Source: Rhodobacteraceae bacterium UBA6796
Lineage (GTDB): Bacteria; Pseudomonadota; Alphaproteobacteria; Rhodobacterales; Rhodobacteraceae
DNA: 64,000 nucleotides
NCBI GenBank assembly: GCA_002452815.1
Contig: DKFM01000008.1
Span: forward strand, 124,001-188,000
Direction: 5' to 3'
In this document: piece after piece, positions 55,826 to 64,000 of the stretch
How the letters are laid out: the number at the start of each line of letters is the position of its first letter
Numbering within the stretch: the stretch's first letter is position 1
Notes under the pieces: generated by a model
Databases searched by the model: none
What the model was told of the DNA's origin: nothing
Seen by the model: only the letters and a program-made list of their open reading frames with translations
Position numbers and translations under genes: made by a program

Positions 55826-55894
55826 GGTGTGATCCAGACGGCGGATGGGTCGCGGCCCTTACGATGCGCCAGGCCTGCGCGTTTCCCAAGGGTA

Positions 55895-55925
55895 ATTCCC
55901 GGAATGTCACAATTGGATACAATTG
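55895..55925. promoter_or_regulatory. Candidate response-regulator operator: palindrome plus 10-bp phased repeats
   Basis: ATTCCCGGAAT (55895-55905) is a perfect 11-bp palindrome. ACAATTG is repeated at 55909-55915 and 55919-55925, one helical turn apart, the layout bound by OmpR-type dimers. It lies in the 188-base AT-rich gap between the kinase gene and the acyl-CoA ligase gene. Confidence 0.5.
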
Positions 55926-56013
55926 ATGGAAAATTAAGCAATATCACCATGCGTAAGTTCGAAGCGCTGACTCGGATCGGAGGGGATCTGTGTCGCACCG
56001 GAGGACTTACAGC

Positions 56014-57654
56014 ATGAATAAACACAGCATCTACGAAAGTGGATTGGATGTGACTGCGGCCAATTACGCCGCACTGACGCCCCTGTCATTTGCCGAGCGC
56101 ACGGCGGCGGTTTACCCGGAACTGACGGCGGTCGTGTATGGCGATCTGCGCCGCAGCTGGGGCGAAACCTATGAGCGGATGTGCCGCATCGCCAGCGCCC
56201 TGTCTGCGCGCGGGATCGGCAAGGACGACACGGTTTCCATCGTCGCCGCCAATATCCCCGAGATGTTCGAGGCGCATTTTTCCGTGCCGATGACCGGCGC
56301 CGTCCTGAACACGATCAACACCCGTCTGGATGCCGAGGCGATCGCCTTCATCCTCGCCCATGCCGAGGCAAAGGCCGTCTTCGTCGACCCGGAATTCGCC
56401 GATGTGGTGGAGCGGGCCGTCAAGATCAGCGGCCGCCGCGACATGCTGGTGATCGACATCGAAGACCCGAGCTATGAGGGCGGCCACCGGATCGGATCGG
56501 TCACCTATGATGCGCTTCTGGCCGAGGGCGACCCCGCCTTTGCCTATGTTCCCCCGGCGACCGAATGGGATGCGATCAGCCTGAACTACACCTCGGGCAC
56601 CACCGGCAACCCCAAGGGCGTGGTCTATCACCACCGCGGCGCCGCGCTGAATGCGATGTCGAACATCATGACCTGGGGCATGCCGCATCATTCGCGCTAC
56701 CTCTGGACGCTGCCGATGTTCCATTGCAACGGCTGGTGCTTCCCCTGGACAATCGCCGCCAATGCGGGCGTCTGCGTCTGCCTGCGCGCCGTGCGGGTCG
56801 AGCCGATCTTCGAGGCGATCCGCACCGAAAAGGTCACCCATTTCTGCGGCGCGCCGATCGTTCTGAACATGCTGGCCAACGCGCCCGACGCGCTGAAGGA
56901 TTTCAGCCATCAGGTCAAGGTGATGACCGCCGGGGCCTCTCCGCCCGCCGCGGTGATCGAGAAGATGGAAGCGATGGGCGTCGAGGTGACGCATGTCTAC
57001 GGGCTGACCGAAACCTACGGTCCCTCGGTCGTCTGCGCCTGGAAGGGCATGTGGAACGACCGCGCGCCCGAGGAACGCGCGCGGCTGAAGGCACGGCAGG
57101 GCGTCAAGAACCTGGCGCTGTCGGGCCTGATGGTCGCCAACCCCGAGACGCTGGAGCCGGTGCCCGCCGACGGGGTGACGATGGGCGAGATCTTCATGCG
57201 CGGCAACAACGTGATGAAGGGCTATCTGAAGAACCCCTCGGCCACGGATAACTCGTTCAACGGTGGCTGGTTCGCATCGGGCGACTTGGGCGTGATGCAT
57301 CCCGATGGCTATGTCGAACTGAAGGACCGCTCGAAGGACATCATCATTTCGGGGGGCGAGAATATCTCGTCGGTCGAGGTCGAGGATGTGCTCTACAAGC
57401 ACCCCGCCGTGATGGAGGCCGCCGTCGTCGCGCGCCCCGATCCCAAATGGGGCGAAACCCCCTGCGCCTTTGTCGAGCTGAAGCCGGGGCAGGACCTGAC
57501 CGAGGCCGAGCTGATCGCCTTTTGCCGCCAGCACATGGCGCATTTCAAGGCGCCGCGCAGCGTGGTCTTCGGGATGCTTCCGAAAACCTCGACCGGCAAG
57601 GTGCAGAAATTCGTGTTGCGCGATCAGGCTCGCGCGCTGAACGGGCCCGAATGA
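56014..57654 (+). CDS. Acyl-CoA ligase (AMP-forming), DmdB-like group
   Basis: 546 residues from the ATG at 56014. ANL-superfamily motifs: YTSGTTGNPKGVVYHHRG (P-loop), YGLTETYGPS, WFASGDLGVMHPDG and the catalytic Lys in PKTSTGKVQKF. The LPMFHCNGWCFPW stretch is typical of ligases for short/medium-chain and methylmercaptopropionate-type acids (DmdB-like). It activates an acid to its CoA ester via an acyl-adenylate. It heads an operon with a LIV-type importer, so the acid is probably brought in by that transporter. GGAGG lies upstream. Confidence 0.9.
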   Translation: MNKHSIYESGLDVTAANYAALTPLSFAERTAAVYPELTAVVYGDLRRSWGETYERMCRIASALSARGIGKDDTVSIVAANIPEMFEAHFSVPMTGAVLNTINTRLDAEAIAFILAHAEAKAVFVDPEFADVVERAVKISGRRDMLVIDIEDPSYEGGHRIGSVTYDALLAEGDPAFAYVPPATEWDAISLNYTSGTTGNPKGVVYHHRGAALNAMSNIMTWGMPHHSRYLWTLPMFHCNGWCFPWTIAANAGVCVCLRAVRVEPIFEAIRTEKVTHFCGAPIVLNMLANAPDALKDFSHQVKVMTAGASPPAAVIEKMEAMGVEVTHVYGLTETYGPSVVCAWKGMWNDRAPEERARLKARQGVKNLALSGLMVANPETLEPVPADGVTMGEIFMRGNNVMKGYLKNPSATDNSFNGGWFASGDLGVMHPDGYVELKDRSKDIIISGGENISSVEVEDVLYKHPAVMEAAVVARPDPKWGETPCAFVELKPGQDLTEAELIAFCRQHMAHFKAPRSVVFGMLPKTSTGKVQKFVLRDQARALNGPE

Positions 57655-57678
57655 GCCCCCGTCCGCAGAGCGAGTATC

Positions 57679-58437
57679 ATGAACAAAACTGACGATTTCA
57701 TCCTGGAAACCCGGGGCCTGACGAAGGAATTCAAGGGCTTCACCGCGGTCAGCGAAGTGGATCTGCGCATCCGCCGCCATACCATCCACGCGCTGATCGG
57801 GCCGAACGGCGCGGGCAAGACCACGGTCTTCAACCTGCTGACCAAATTCCTGACCCCCACGCGCGGCACCATCGCCTTCAACGGGCGCGACATCACCGCC
57901 GCCAAACCGGCCGAGATTTCGCGCATGGGCGTGGTGCGCTCGTTCCAGATTTCGGCGGTGTTCCCGCATATGACCGCGCGCGAAAACGTGCGCGTGGCGC
58001 TGCAGCGCAAGCTGGGCACCTCGTTCCATTTCTGGCGGTCCGAACGCAGCCTGCACAAGCTCAACGACCGGGCCGACGAATTGCTGGCCATGGTCGGGCT
58101 GGAGCGGTTCACCGATGCCGTGGTGGCCGACCTGCCCTATGGCCGCAAGCGCGCGCTGGAAATCGCGACCACGCTGGCGCTCGACCCCGAGATGATGCTG
58201 CTGGACGAACCCACGCAGGGCATGGGCCGCGAGGATGTGGAACTGGTGACGCAGCTGATCCGCAAGGTCTCGGCCAACCGCACGATCCTGATGGTCGAAC
58301 ACAACCTGGGCGTCGTGTCCACGCTGTGCGACGCGATCACGGTGCTGCAGCGCGGGGCGGTGCTGACCGAAGGCACCTATGCCGAAGTGTCGGCCGATCC
58401 GCGGGTGAAAGAAGCCTATATGGGGAAAGCGGCATGA
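57679..58437 (+). CDS. livG: LIV-type ABC transporter ATPase (LivG-like)
   Basis: 252 residues. Walker A IGPNGAGKTTVFNLL, the Q-loop SFQISAVFPHMT, signature region LPYGRKRALEIA (a LivG-type variant of LSGGQ), Walker B EMMLLDEPTQGM and H-loop MVEHNLGVV. It powers uptake of branched-chain amino acids or related acids. It lies 24 bases after the ligase and overlaps livF by four bases (ATGA). Confidence 0.9.
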   Translation: MNKTDDFILETRGLTKEFKGFTAVSEVDLRIRRHTIHALIGPNGAGKTTVFNLLTKFLTPTRGTIAFNGRDITAAKPAEISRMGVVRSFQISAVFPHMTARENVRVALQRKLGTSFHFWRSERSLHKLNDRADELLAMVGLERFTDAVVADLPYGRKRALEIATTLALDPEMMLLDEPTQGMGREDVELVTQLIRKVSANRTILMVEHNLGVVSTLCDAITVLQRGAVLTEGTYAEVSADPRVKEAYMGKAA

Positions 58438-59186
58438 GCGCGGTGATCGAAAACCACGAACTCGGCGGGCAGCATGTGTCCGAACGCATCGAAGAGTTGC
58501 GGATCCAGGATTTGCACGCGTTTTACGGCGAAAGCCACGCGCTGCACGGCATCGACCTGACGGTCTATCAGGGCGAGCTGGTCACGCTTTTGGGTCGCAA
58601 CGGCTCGGGGCGGACGACGACGCTGCGCGCGATCATGGGGCTGATCGGGCATCGCACCGGTTCCATCATGCTCAAGGGCGAAGAGGTGATCCACGCCCAG
58701 CCGCATGTGATCGCGCATCTGGGGGTTGGCTATTGCCCCGAGGAACGCGGCATCTTCTCGCGCCTGTCGGTCGAGGAAAACCTGATGCTGCCGCCGCGTG
58801 TGGCCGCAGGCGGCATGGCGGTCGAGGAACTGTACGAGATGTTCCCCAACCTTGCCGAACGCCGCCGCAGCCAGGGCACGCGCCTGTCGGGCGGCGAACA
58901 GCAGATGCTGGCGATGGCCCGCATCCTGCGCACGGGCGCCAACGTGCTGCTGCTGGACGAGATCACCGAAGGGCTGGCCCCGGTGATCGTCGACAAGCTG
59001 GGCGAGGTGCTGATCGAGCTGAAAACCCGCGGCTATACCGTGGTTCTGGTCGAACAGAACTTCCGCTTCGCCGCGCCCCTGGCCGACCGGCATTTCGTGA
59101 TGGACCACGGCAAGATCGTGGCGACCGTCAATCACGACGAACTGGAGAGCAAACAGCACATCTTTGACGAATATCTGAGCGTCTGA
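58434..59186 (+). CDS. livF: LIV-type ABC transporter ATPase (LivF-like) with Arg in Walker A
   Basis: 250 residues from the ATG at 58434 in the livG stop. Signature LSGGEQQMLAMARIL, Walker B VLLLDEITEGLAP and H-loop VEQNFRFA are intact. Walker A reads GRNGSGRTTTL, so the usual catalytic/phosphate-binding lysine is Arg60. The substitution may be normal in this subgroup, or ATP hydrolysis may lean on LivG. It partners LivG, LivH and LivM. There is an extra N-terminal stretch of about 20 residues before the ATPase fold. Confidence 0.9.
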   Translation: MSAVIENHELGGQHVSERIEELRIQDLHAFYGESHALHGIDLTVYQGELVTLLGRNGSGRTTTLRAIMGLIGHRTGSIMLKGEEVIHAQPHVIAHLGVGYCPEERGIFSRLSVEENLMLPPRVAAGGMAVEELYEMFPNLAERRRSQGTRLSGGEQQMLAMARILRTGANVLLLDEITEGLAPVIVDKLGEVLIELKTRGYTVVLVEQNFRFAAPLADRHFVMDHGKIVATVNHDELESKQHIFDEYLSV

Positions 59187-59223
59187 GGAGGGCGCCAGAG
59201 CACGACCAACGAGGAGGAACTTT

Positions 59224-60429
59224 ATGAAACTGTTCAAGAAACTTGCTGCCAGCGCCTCGGCATTGGCCCTGCTGGCCAGCGGCGCGAGCGCTGAAATCAG
59301 CGACGGCGTGGTCAAGATCGGCCTGCTGACCGACATGTCGGGCACCTATTCGGACGTGGCCGGCCCGGGCACCGTGACCGCCGCCGAAATGGCGATCGAG
59401 GAATTCGGCGGCACCGTGGCCGGCGCCCCGATCGAGCTGGTCTCGGCCGATCACCAGAACAAGGCCGACATTGCCGCGAACAAGGCGCGTCAGTGGGGCG
59501 ACACCGAGAATGTCGACGCCTTCGCGGAACTGGTGACCACCTCGGTTGCGATGGCGGTGTTCGAAGTCGCCAAGCAGCAGAACAAGATTGCGCTGGTGTC
59601 GGGCGCGGCATCCTCGCCGCTGACCAACGACGCCTGCATTCCGACCGGCCTGCACTGGACCTATAACACCCGCGCGATGGGCGTGGGCACCGGCTCTGCC
59701 GTCGTGGCCGAGGGCGGCGACAGCTGGTTCTTCCTGACCGCCGATTATGCGTTCGGTGAATCGCTGCAAAAAGACGTGTCCAAAGTGGTCGAGGCTGCGG
59801 GCGGCAAGGTTCTGGGGTCGGTCAAGCATCCGTTCCCGGCCTCGGATTTCTCGTCCTTCATGCTGCAGGCGCAGGCCTCGGGCGCGAAGGTCATCGGTCT
59901 GGCCAACGCGGGTGGCGACACCATCAACGCGATCAAGGCCGCCAAGGAATTCGGCATCGTCGACGCCGGCCAGAAGATCGCCGGTCTGCTGGTCTTCCTG
60001 TCGGACGTGCATGCGCTTGGCCTGGACACCGCGCAGGGCCTGCAGATGACCGTCAGCTTCTATTGGGACATGAACGACGAAACCCGTGAATGGTCCAAAC
60101 GCTTCTTCGACAAGACCGGCAAGATGCCGACGGGTATTCAGGCGGGCACCTATTCCGCCGTGCGCCACTACCTGAAGGCGATCGAGGCCACCGGCTCGGA
60201 CGATACCGACATCATCGTTGCGAAGATGCGTGAAATGCCCGTCGAAGACATGTTCGCCCATAACGCCGTGCTGCGCACCGATGGCCGCATGGTGCACGAC
60301 ATGTATCTCGCAGAGGTCAAATCCCCGGCCGAATCCTCCGGGCCGTGGGACTACCTCAAGATCGTGCGCACTATCCCCGGTGAAGAGGCTTTCGGCCCTC
60401 TCTCCGAAAGCACCTGCCCCACGAAGTAA
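59224..60429 (+). CDS. LIV-type ABC transporter substrate-binding protein
   Basis: 401 residues. Signal peptide about 1-23 (MKLFKKLAASASALALLASGASA), then a type I periplasmic-binding fold starting VVKIGLLTDMSGTYSDVAGPG. Further typical segments: LVSGAASSPLTNDACIPTGL and VGKIPTGIQAG-like GKMPTGIQAGTYSAVRHYL. It captures the substrate in the periplasm. Family members bind amino acids, amides, urea or aromatic/short-chain acids; with a CoA ligase in the operon an organic acid is plausible. AGGAGG lies before the ATG. Confidence 0.9.
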   Translation: MKLFKKLAASASALALLASGASAEISDGVVKIGLLTDMSGTYSDVAGPGTVTAAEMAIEEFGGTVAGAPIELVSADHQNKADIAANKARQWGDTENVDAFAELVTTSVAMAVFEVAKQQNKIALVSGAASSPLTNDACIPTGLHWTYNTRAMGVGTGSAVVAEGGDSWFFLTADYAFGESLQKDVSKVVEAAGGKVLGSVKHPFPASDFSSFMLQAQASGAKVIGLANAGGDTINAIKAAKEFGIVDAGQKIAGLLVFLSDVHALGLDTAQGLQMTVSFYWDMNDETREWSKRFFDKTGKMPTGIQAGTYSAVRHYLKAIEATGSDDTDIIVAKMREMPVEDMFAHNAVLRTDGRMVHDMYLAEVKSPAESSGPWDYLKIVRTIPGEEAFGPLSESTCPTK

Positions 60430-60501
60430 TGCGAGATGCATCCACCGGGGGCCGCGAGGTTCCCGGTGGCGTCTCCGGCAAAGGATACAAGGATTCACCC
60501 T

Positions 60502-61392
60502 ATGCTGACGGATCTGCTGGGCTTTCCCCCGCAAGTGCTTTTCGGCCAGTTGCTGCTGGGCCTGATCAACGGCGCGTTTTACGCGGTTCTATCGCTTGGC
60601 CTGGCCGTCATCTTTGGCCTGCTGAACATCGTCAATTTCGCGCATGGCGCGCTTTACATGCTGGGCGCCTTCGCCACGCTGGGCCTGACCCAGTATCTGG
60701 GCATCGGCTATTGGGGCGCGCTGATCCTGGCGCCGGTCATCGTCGGCGCCATCGGCATTCTGGCCGAACGCGTGCTTCTGCGCCGTCTGGCGGGGATCGA
60801 CCACCTTTACGGCCTGCTGCTGACCTTCGGGATGGCGCTGGTGATCGAGGGCGTGTTCGTCAAGATCTTCGGCGCCTCGGGCATTCCCTATGCCGCGCCC
60901 TCGCAACTGCAGGGCGGCGTCAATCTGGGCTTCATGTTCCTGCCCTGGTATCGCGGCTGGGTCGTCGTGGCTTCGCTCGCTGTGTGCCTGGCTACCTGGT
61001 ACCTGTTTGAACGCACCAAGATCGGCGCCTATCTGCGCGCGGGCACCGAAAACCCGCGCCTGCTGCAGGCCTTCGGTGTGAACGTGCCGCTGCTGACGAC
61101 GCTGGCCTATGGCTACGGCGTGGGTCTGGCGGCCTTCGCGGGGGTGCTTGCCGCGCCGATCACGCAGGTCAACCCGATGATGGGTTCGAACCTGATCATC
61201 GTCGTCTTCGCCGTGGTCGTGATCGGTGGCATGGGATCGATCATGGGCGCCATCATCACCGGCATGAGCATGGGCGTGATCGAAGGGCTGACCAAGGTGT
61301 TCTGGCCCGAGGCCTCCTCGACCGTGATCTTCCTCGTCATGGCCATCGTCCTGGTGCTGCGTCCGGCCGGGCTGTTCGGCAAGACCGCGTGA
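60502..61392 (+). CDS. livH: LIV-type ABC transporter permease (LivH-like)
   Basis: 296 residues from the ATG at 60502 (AAGGA upstream). About eight membrane helices, with the LivH hallmark INGAFYAVLSLGLAVIFGLL, then NIVNFAHGALYMLGAF, and the coupling segment TKIGAYLRAGTENPRLLQAFGVN, here given in parts. Paired with LivM it forms the inner-membrane channel. An extension to 60436 has no homology. Confidence 0.91.
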   Translation: MLTDLLGFPPQVLFGQLLLGLINGAFYAVLSLGLAVIFGLLNIVNFAHGALYMLGAFATLGLTQYLGIGYWGALILAPVIVGAIGILAERVLLRRLAGIDHLYGLLLTFGMALVIEGVFVKIFGASGIPYAAPSQLQGGVNLGFMFLPWYRGWVVVASLAVCLATWYLFERTKIGAYLRAGTENPRLLQAFGVNVPLLTTLAYGYGVGLAAFAGVLAAPITQVNPMMGSNLIIVVFAVVVIGGMGSIMGAIITGMSMGVIEGLTKVFWPEASSTVIFLVMAIVLVLRPAGLFGKTA

Positions 61393-61403
61393 AGGAGTGT
61401 GAA

Positions 61404-62327
61404 ATGAAAAAGACCTTCGGATACCTGATCCTTCTTGCGCTGGCACTGGCGGCCCCCTTCGTGGTCTATCCCGTGCTGCTGATGAAGCTGCTGTGCTTTG
61501 CGCTGTTCGCCTCGGCCTTCAACCTGATCCTGGGCTATGGCGGGCTGCTGAGCTTCGGTCACGCGGCGTTCTTCGGCGGCGCGGCCTATTTCACCGGCCA
61601 CGCGCTCAAGGCCTGGGGGCTGCCCACCGAACTGGGCATTCTGGCGGGCACCGCGGGCGCAGGCCTGCTGGGGCTGGCGATCGGCCTGCTGGCGATCCGC
61701 CGTCAGGGCATCTATTTCGCGATGATCACCCTTGCGATGGCACAGATGGCCTATTTCTTCTTCATCTCGGCGCCCTTCACCGGCGGTGAAAACGGGTTGC
61801 AGGGCGTGCCGCGCGGCATGGCGCTGGGCATGTTCGACCTGAGCAACGACCGCACGATGTATTTCTTCGTGCTGGCGATCTGCCTGGGCGGCTTCCTGCT
61901 GATCGCGCGCGCCGTGCATTCGCCCTTCGGTCAGGTGCTGGGCGCGATCCGCGATAACGAAGATCGCGCTCGCTCGCTGGGCTATGACATCGAACGCTAC
62001 AAGCTGCTGGCCTTTGTGCTGTCGGCAACGCTGGCGGGTCTGGCGGGGGCGACGAAAACCGTGGTGTTCCAGCTTGCCTCGCTCAGCGATGCGCATTGGC
62101 ACATGTCGGGCGAGGTCGTGCTGATGACCCTGCTGGGCGGGCTTGGCACGATCGCGGGGCCCGCGGTTGGCGCCAGTATCATCATCGCGCTGCAGAACTA
62201 CCTCGCCTCGGGGCCGTTCGCGGCGTGGGTGCCAGTGGTGCTGGGGGTGATCTTCGTGACCTGTGTGCTGTCTTTCCGGCGCGGTGTGGTGGGCGAATTG
62301 CGCGCCTTCATCCGCCGCTCTTTCTGA
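61404..62327 (+). CDS. livM: LIV-type ABC transporter permease (LivM-like)
   Basis: 307 residues. The ATG at 61404 has AAGGAG 7 bases upstream, so I prefer it to the GTG at 61389 that overlaps livH. About nine helices; hallmarks LILGYGGLLSFGHAAFFGGA and the EAA-like coupling stretch FGQVLGAIRDNEDRARSLGY. It completes the transporter (LivG, LivF, binding protein, LivH, LivM). A UUCG hairpin follows. Confidence 0.91.
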   Translation: MKKTFGYLILLALALAAPFVVYPVLLMKLLCFALFASAFNLILGYGGLLSFGHAAFFGGAAYFTGHALKAWGLPTELGILAGTAGAGLLGLAIGLLAIRRQGIYFAMITLAMAQMAYFFFISAPFTGGENGLQGVPRGMALGMFDLSNDRTMYFFVLAICLGGFLLIARAVHSPFGQVLGAIRDNEDRARSLGYDIERYKLLAFVLSATLAGLAGATKTVVFQLASLSDAHWHMSGEVVLMTLLGGLGTIAGPAVGASIIIALQNYLASGPFAAWVPVVLGVIFVTCVLSFRRGVVGELRAFIRRSF

Positions 62328-62332
62328 TCTGA

Positions 62333-62354
62333 CGCCGGGCCTTCGGGCCCGGCG
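62333..62354 (+). terminator. UUCG-loop hairpin after livM
   Basis: CGCCGGGCC-TTCG-GGCCCGGCG, a perfect 9-bp stem with a TTCG loop, 5 bases past the livM stop. No T-run follows, so some read-through into etfBA is possible. Confidence 0.65.
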
Positions 62355-62381
62355 CACTGCCTTTGAATGGAGTCTCAACCG

Positions 62382-63140
62382 ATGAAAATCGTGGTCCCGG
62401 TCAAGCGCGTGATCGACTATAACGTGAAGGTTCGTGTGAAGGCGGACGGTAGCGGTGTCGATCTTGCGAACGTAAAGATGTCGATGAACCCGTTCGACGA
62501 GATTGCCGTTGAAGAGGCGATCCGGTTGAAGGAGAAGGGCGCCGCGTCCGAGATCGTGGTGGTTTCGGTGGGCGTGAAGCAGGCGCAGGAAACGCTGCGC
62601 ACGGCGCTGGCGATGGGCGCGGACCGGGCGATCCTGGTGGTGGCCGCCGATGACGTGCATCAGGATATCGAGCCGCTGGCGGTGGCCAAGATCCTGGCGA
62701 AAGTGGTGGCCGACGAGGCCCCCGGCCTGGTGATCGCGGGCAAGCAGGCGATCGACAACGACATGAACGCGACGGGCCAGATGCTGGCGGCGCTCTTGGG
62801 CTGGGGTCAGGCGACCTTTGCCTCCGAGGTCGAGATTGCCGGCGACAGCGCGAAAGTCACGCGCGAGGTCGATGGCGGTCTGCAGACGATCTCGGTCAAG
62901 CTGCCGGCGATCGTGACGGCCGACCTGCGCCTGAACGAGCCGCGCTATGCCTCGCTGCCCAACATCATGAAAGCCAAGAAAAAACCGCTCGAAGAAAAGA
63001 CCGCGGCCGATTATGGCGTCGATGTCACGCCGCGCCTCAGCGTCGTGAAGACCGCCGAACCGGCGGGCCGCAGCGCGGGTATCAAGGTGGGCTCGGTCGA
63101 CGAGCTGGTGGCGAAACTGAAAGACGCGGGGGTTCTGTGA
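62382..63140 (+). CDS. etfB: Electron transfer flavoprotein beta subunit
   Basis: 252 residues from the ATG at 62382, [20 protein letters not shown], the family's usual start. The region [23 protein letters not shown] and the recognition-loop area [20 protein letters not shown] (in parts) are typical. With EtfA it carries electrons from acyl-CoA dehydrogenases, such as GcdH at the left end of this window, to ETF-quinone oxidoreductase. Its stop overlaps the etfA start by one base. Confidence 0.96.
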   Translation: MKIVVPVKRVIDYNVKVRVKADGSGVDLANVKMSMNPFDEIAVEEAIRLKEKGAASEIVVVSVGVKQAQETLRTALAMGADRAILVVAADDVHQDIEPLAVAKILAKVVADEAPGLVIAGKQAIDNDMNATGQMLAALLGWGQATFASEVEIAGDSAKVTREVDGGLQTISVKLPAIVTADLRLNEPRYASLPNIMKAKKKPLEEKTAADYGVDVTPRLSVVKTAEPAGRSAGIKVGSVDELVAKLKDAGVL

Positions 63141-64000
63141 TGTCGGTTCTTCTGATTGCTGAAGTGAACAGCCTCGACGCGACCGCCAAGGCGCTGAGCG
63201 CGGCGAAAAAGATGGGCCCGGTGACGGTGCTGGTGGCCGGTGCGGGCGTGGATGCGGCGCCGTTCGCGGCGATGGATGGCGTGGCCAAGGTGCTGACCGC
63301 CGATGACGCGGCCTATGCGCATGGCCTGGCCGAGCCGCTGGCCGATCTGGTCGTCTCGCTGGCCGGTGGCTTCACCCATATCGTCGCCCCGGCGACGGCC
63401 GATGCCAAGAACGTGCTGCCGCGCGTGGCCGCGCTCTTGGATGTGATGGTGATCTCGGATGTGATCGGCGTGGTCGATGCCGACACGTTCGAGCGCCCGA
63501 TCTACGCGGGCAACGCGATCCAGACGGTGAAATCCTCGGACAAGATCAAGGTTGCCACGATCCGCGCGACCGCCTTCGAGGCCGCGGGCGCGGGCGGTTC
63601 GGCCCCGGTCGAGGCGGCGGCTGCGGCCGGCGACAAGGGCCTGAGCACTTGGGTCGAGGACAAGGTGGCGGCCTCCGACCGCCCGGAACTGACCTCGGCG
63701 AAGATCGTGGTTTCGGGCGGCCGTGGCGTCGGCAGCGAGGCCGATTTCGCACTGATCGCGGGCCTGGCCGACAAGCTCGGCGCCGCTGTCGGCGCGTCGC
63801 GCGCGGCGGTGGATTCGGGCTTTGCACCGAACGACTGGCAGGTCGGGCAGACCGGCAAGGTCGTGGCGCCGGAACTCTACATCGCCTGCGGCATCTCGGG
63901 TGCGATCCAGCACCTTGCGGGCATGAAAGACAGCAAGATCATCGTCGCCATCAACAAGGACGAAGAAGCCCCGATCTTCCAGGTCGCAGACTACGGACTC
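63140..64000 (+). CDS. etfA: Electron transfer flavoprotein alpha subunit (3' end beyond window)
   Basis: Starts at the ATG at 63140, overlapping the etfB stop (TGATG), and is open to the window edge, giving 287 codons of an expected total of about 308. FAD-binding motifs are present: [13 protein letters not shown] and [20 protein letters not shown]-terminal [13 protein letters not shown] is typical. The remaining C-terminus lies outside. Confidence 0.96.
   Translation, partial: MSVLLIAEVNSLDATAKALSAAKKMGPVTVLVAGAGVDAAPFAAMDGVAKVLTADDAAYAHGLAEPLADLVVSLAGGFTHIVAPATADAKNVLPRVAALLDVMVISDVIGVVDADTFERPIYAGNAIQTVKSSDKIKVATIRATAFEAAGAGGSAPVEAAAAAGDKGLSTWVEDKVAASDRPELTSAKIVVSGGRGVGSEADFALIAGLADKLGAAVGASRAAVDSGFAPNDWQVGQTGKVVAPELYIACGISGAIQHLAGMKDSKIIVAINKDEEAPIFQVADYGL

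Overview
The window looks like a chromosomal segment of a Rhodobacter-like alphaproteobacterium (Rhodobacterales). The base composition is GC-rich. RegB, SenC and RegA are very close to the purple non-sulfur bacterial redox regulators, the Idi has the 176-residue length I associate with R. capsulatus, and the flagellar genes include the alphaproteobacterial factors FlaF and FlbT. I see no rRNA, tRNA, insertion sequence, prophage or CRISPR array. Most genes are housekeeping and tightly packed, with many start/stop overlaps.

Region by region: 0-2.3 kb holds gcdH and a divergent LysR gene. 2.3-7.7 kb holds tamB and tamA. 7.8-9.5 kb holds idi, secB and fxsA, divergent from a Tim44-like/mltA/smr operon (9.6-11.7 kb). 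Then come a lipoprotein hydrolase, hslU and hslV, and a putative glycosyltransferase-like gene. A probable operon on the minus strand (26.3 to 15.7 kb) carries a PAS protein (divL-like), tsaE, amgK, murU, addB, addA and trxA, ending at a UUCG-loop terminator. 26.4-29.2 kb is the regB / senC-regA redox regulatory locus. 29.2-34.3 kb has a PLP decarboxylase and a DUF2946-like gene next to an OprC/NosA-type copper receptor. 34.5-41.4 kb is a flagellar cluster (DUF1217, flbT, flaF, flagellin, flgN, rod-binding protein, fliK, flgD). 41.4-45.9 kb has ubiB, ubiE, mutM, an enoyl-CoA hydratase and rpsT. 46-53 kb is dnaA-dnaN-recF-VOC-gyrB. 53-64 kb has a two-component system divergent from an acyl-CoA ligase plus LIV-type ABC transporter operon, then etfB and a cut-off etfA.

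Functional links: EtfAB would accept electrons from acyl-CoA dehydrogenases such as GcdH. The hybrid kinase/regulator pair probably controls the neighbouring acid-uptake and CoA-activation operon. AmgK and MurU form a peptidoglycan-sugar recycling pair. SenC (a Cu chaperone family) and a copper receptor lie within 5 kb of each other.

The main unexplained signal is a dispersed 17-bp imperfect palindrome, consensus GGAAYAGTCTCTRTTCC. It occurs in the first 23 kb in several reading frames and imposes rare codons. Other regulatory signals are a complete CtrA box ahead of the divL-like gene, six GANTC sites in 243 bp ahead of dnaA, paired hairpins in the flagellin leader next to flbT, and 10-bp-phased direct repeats ahead of the acyl-CoA ligase.
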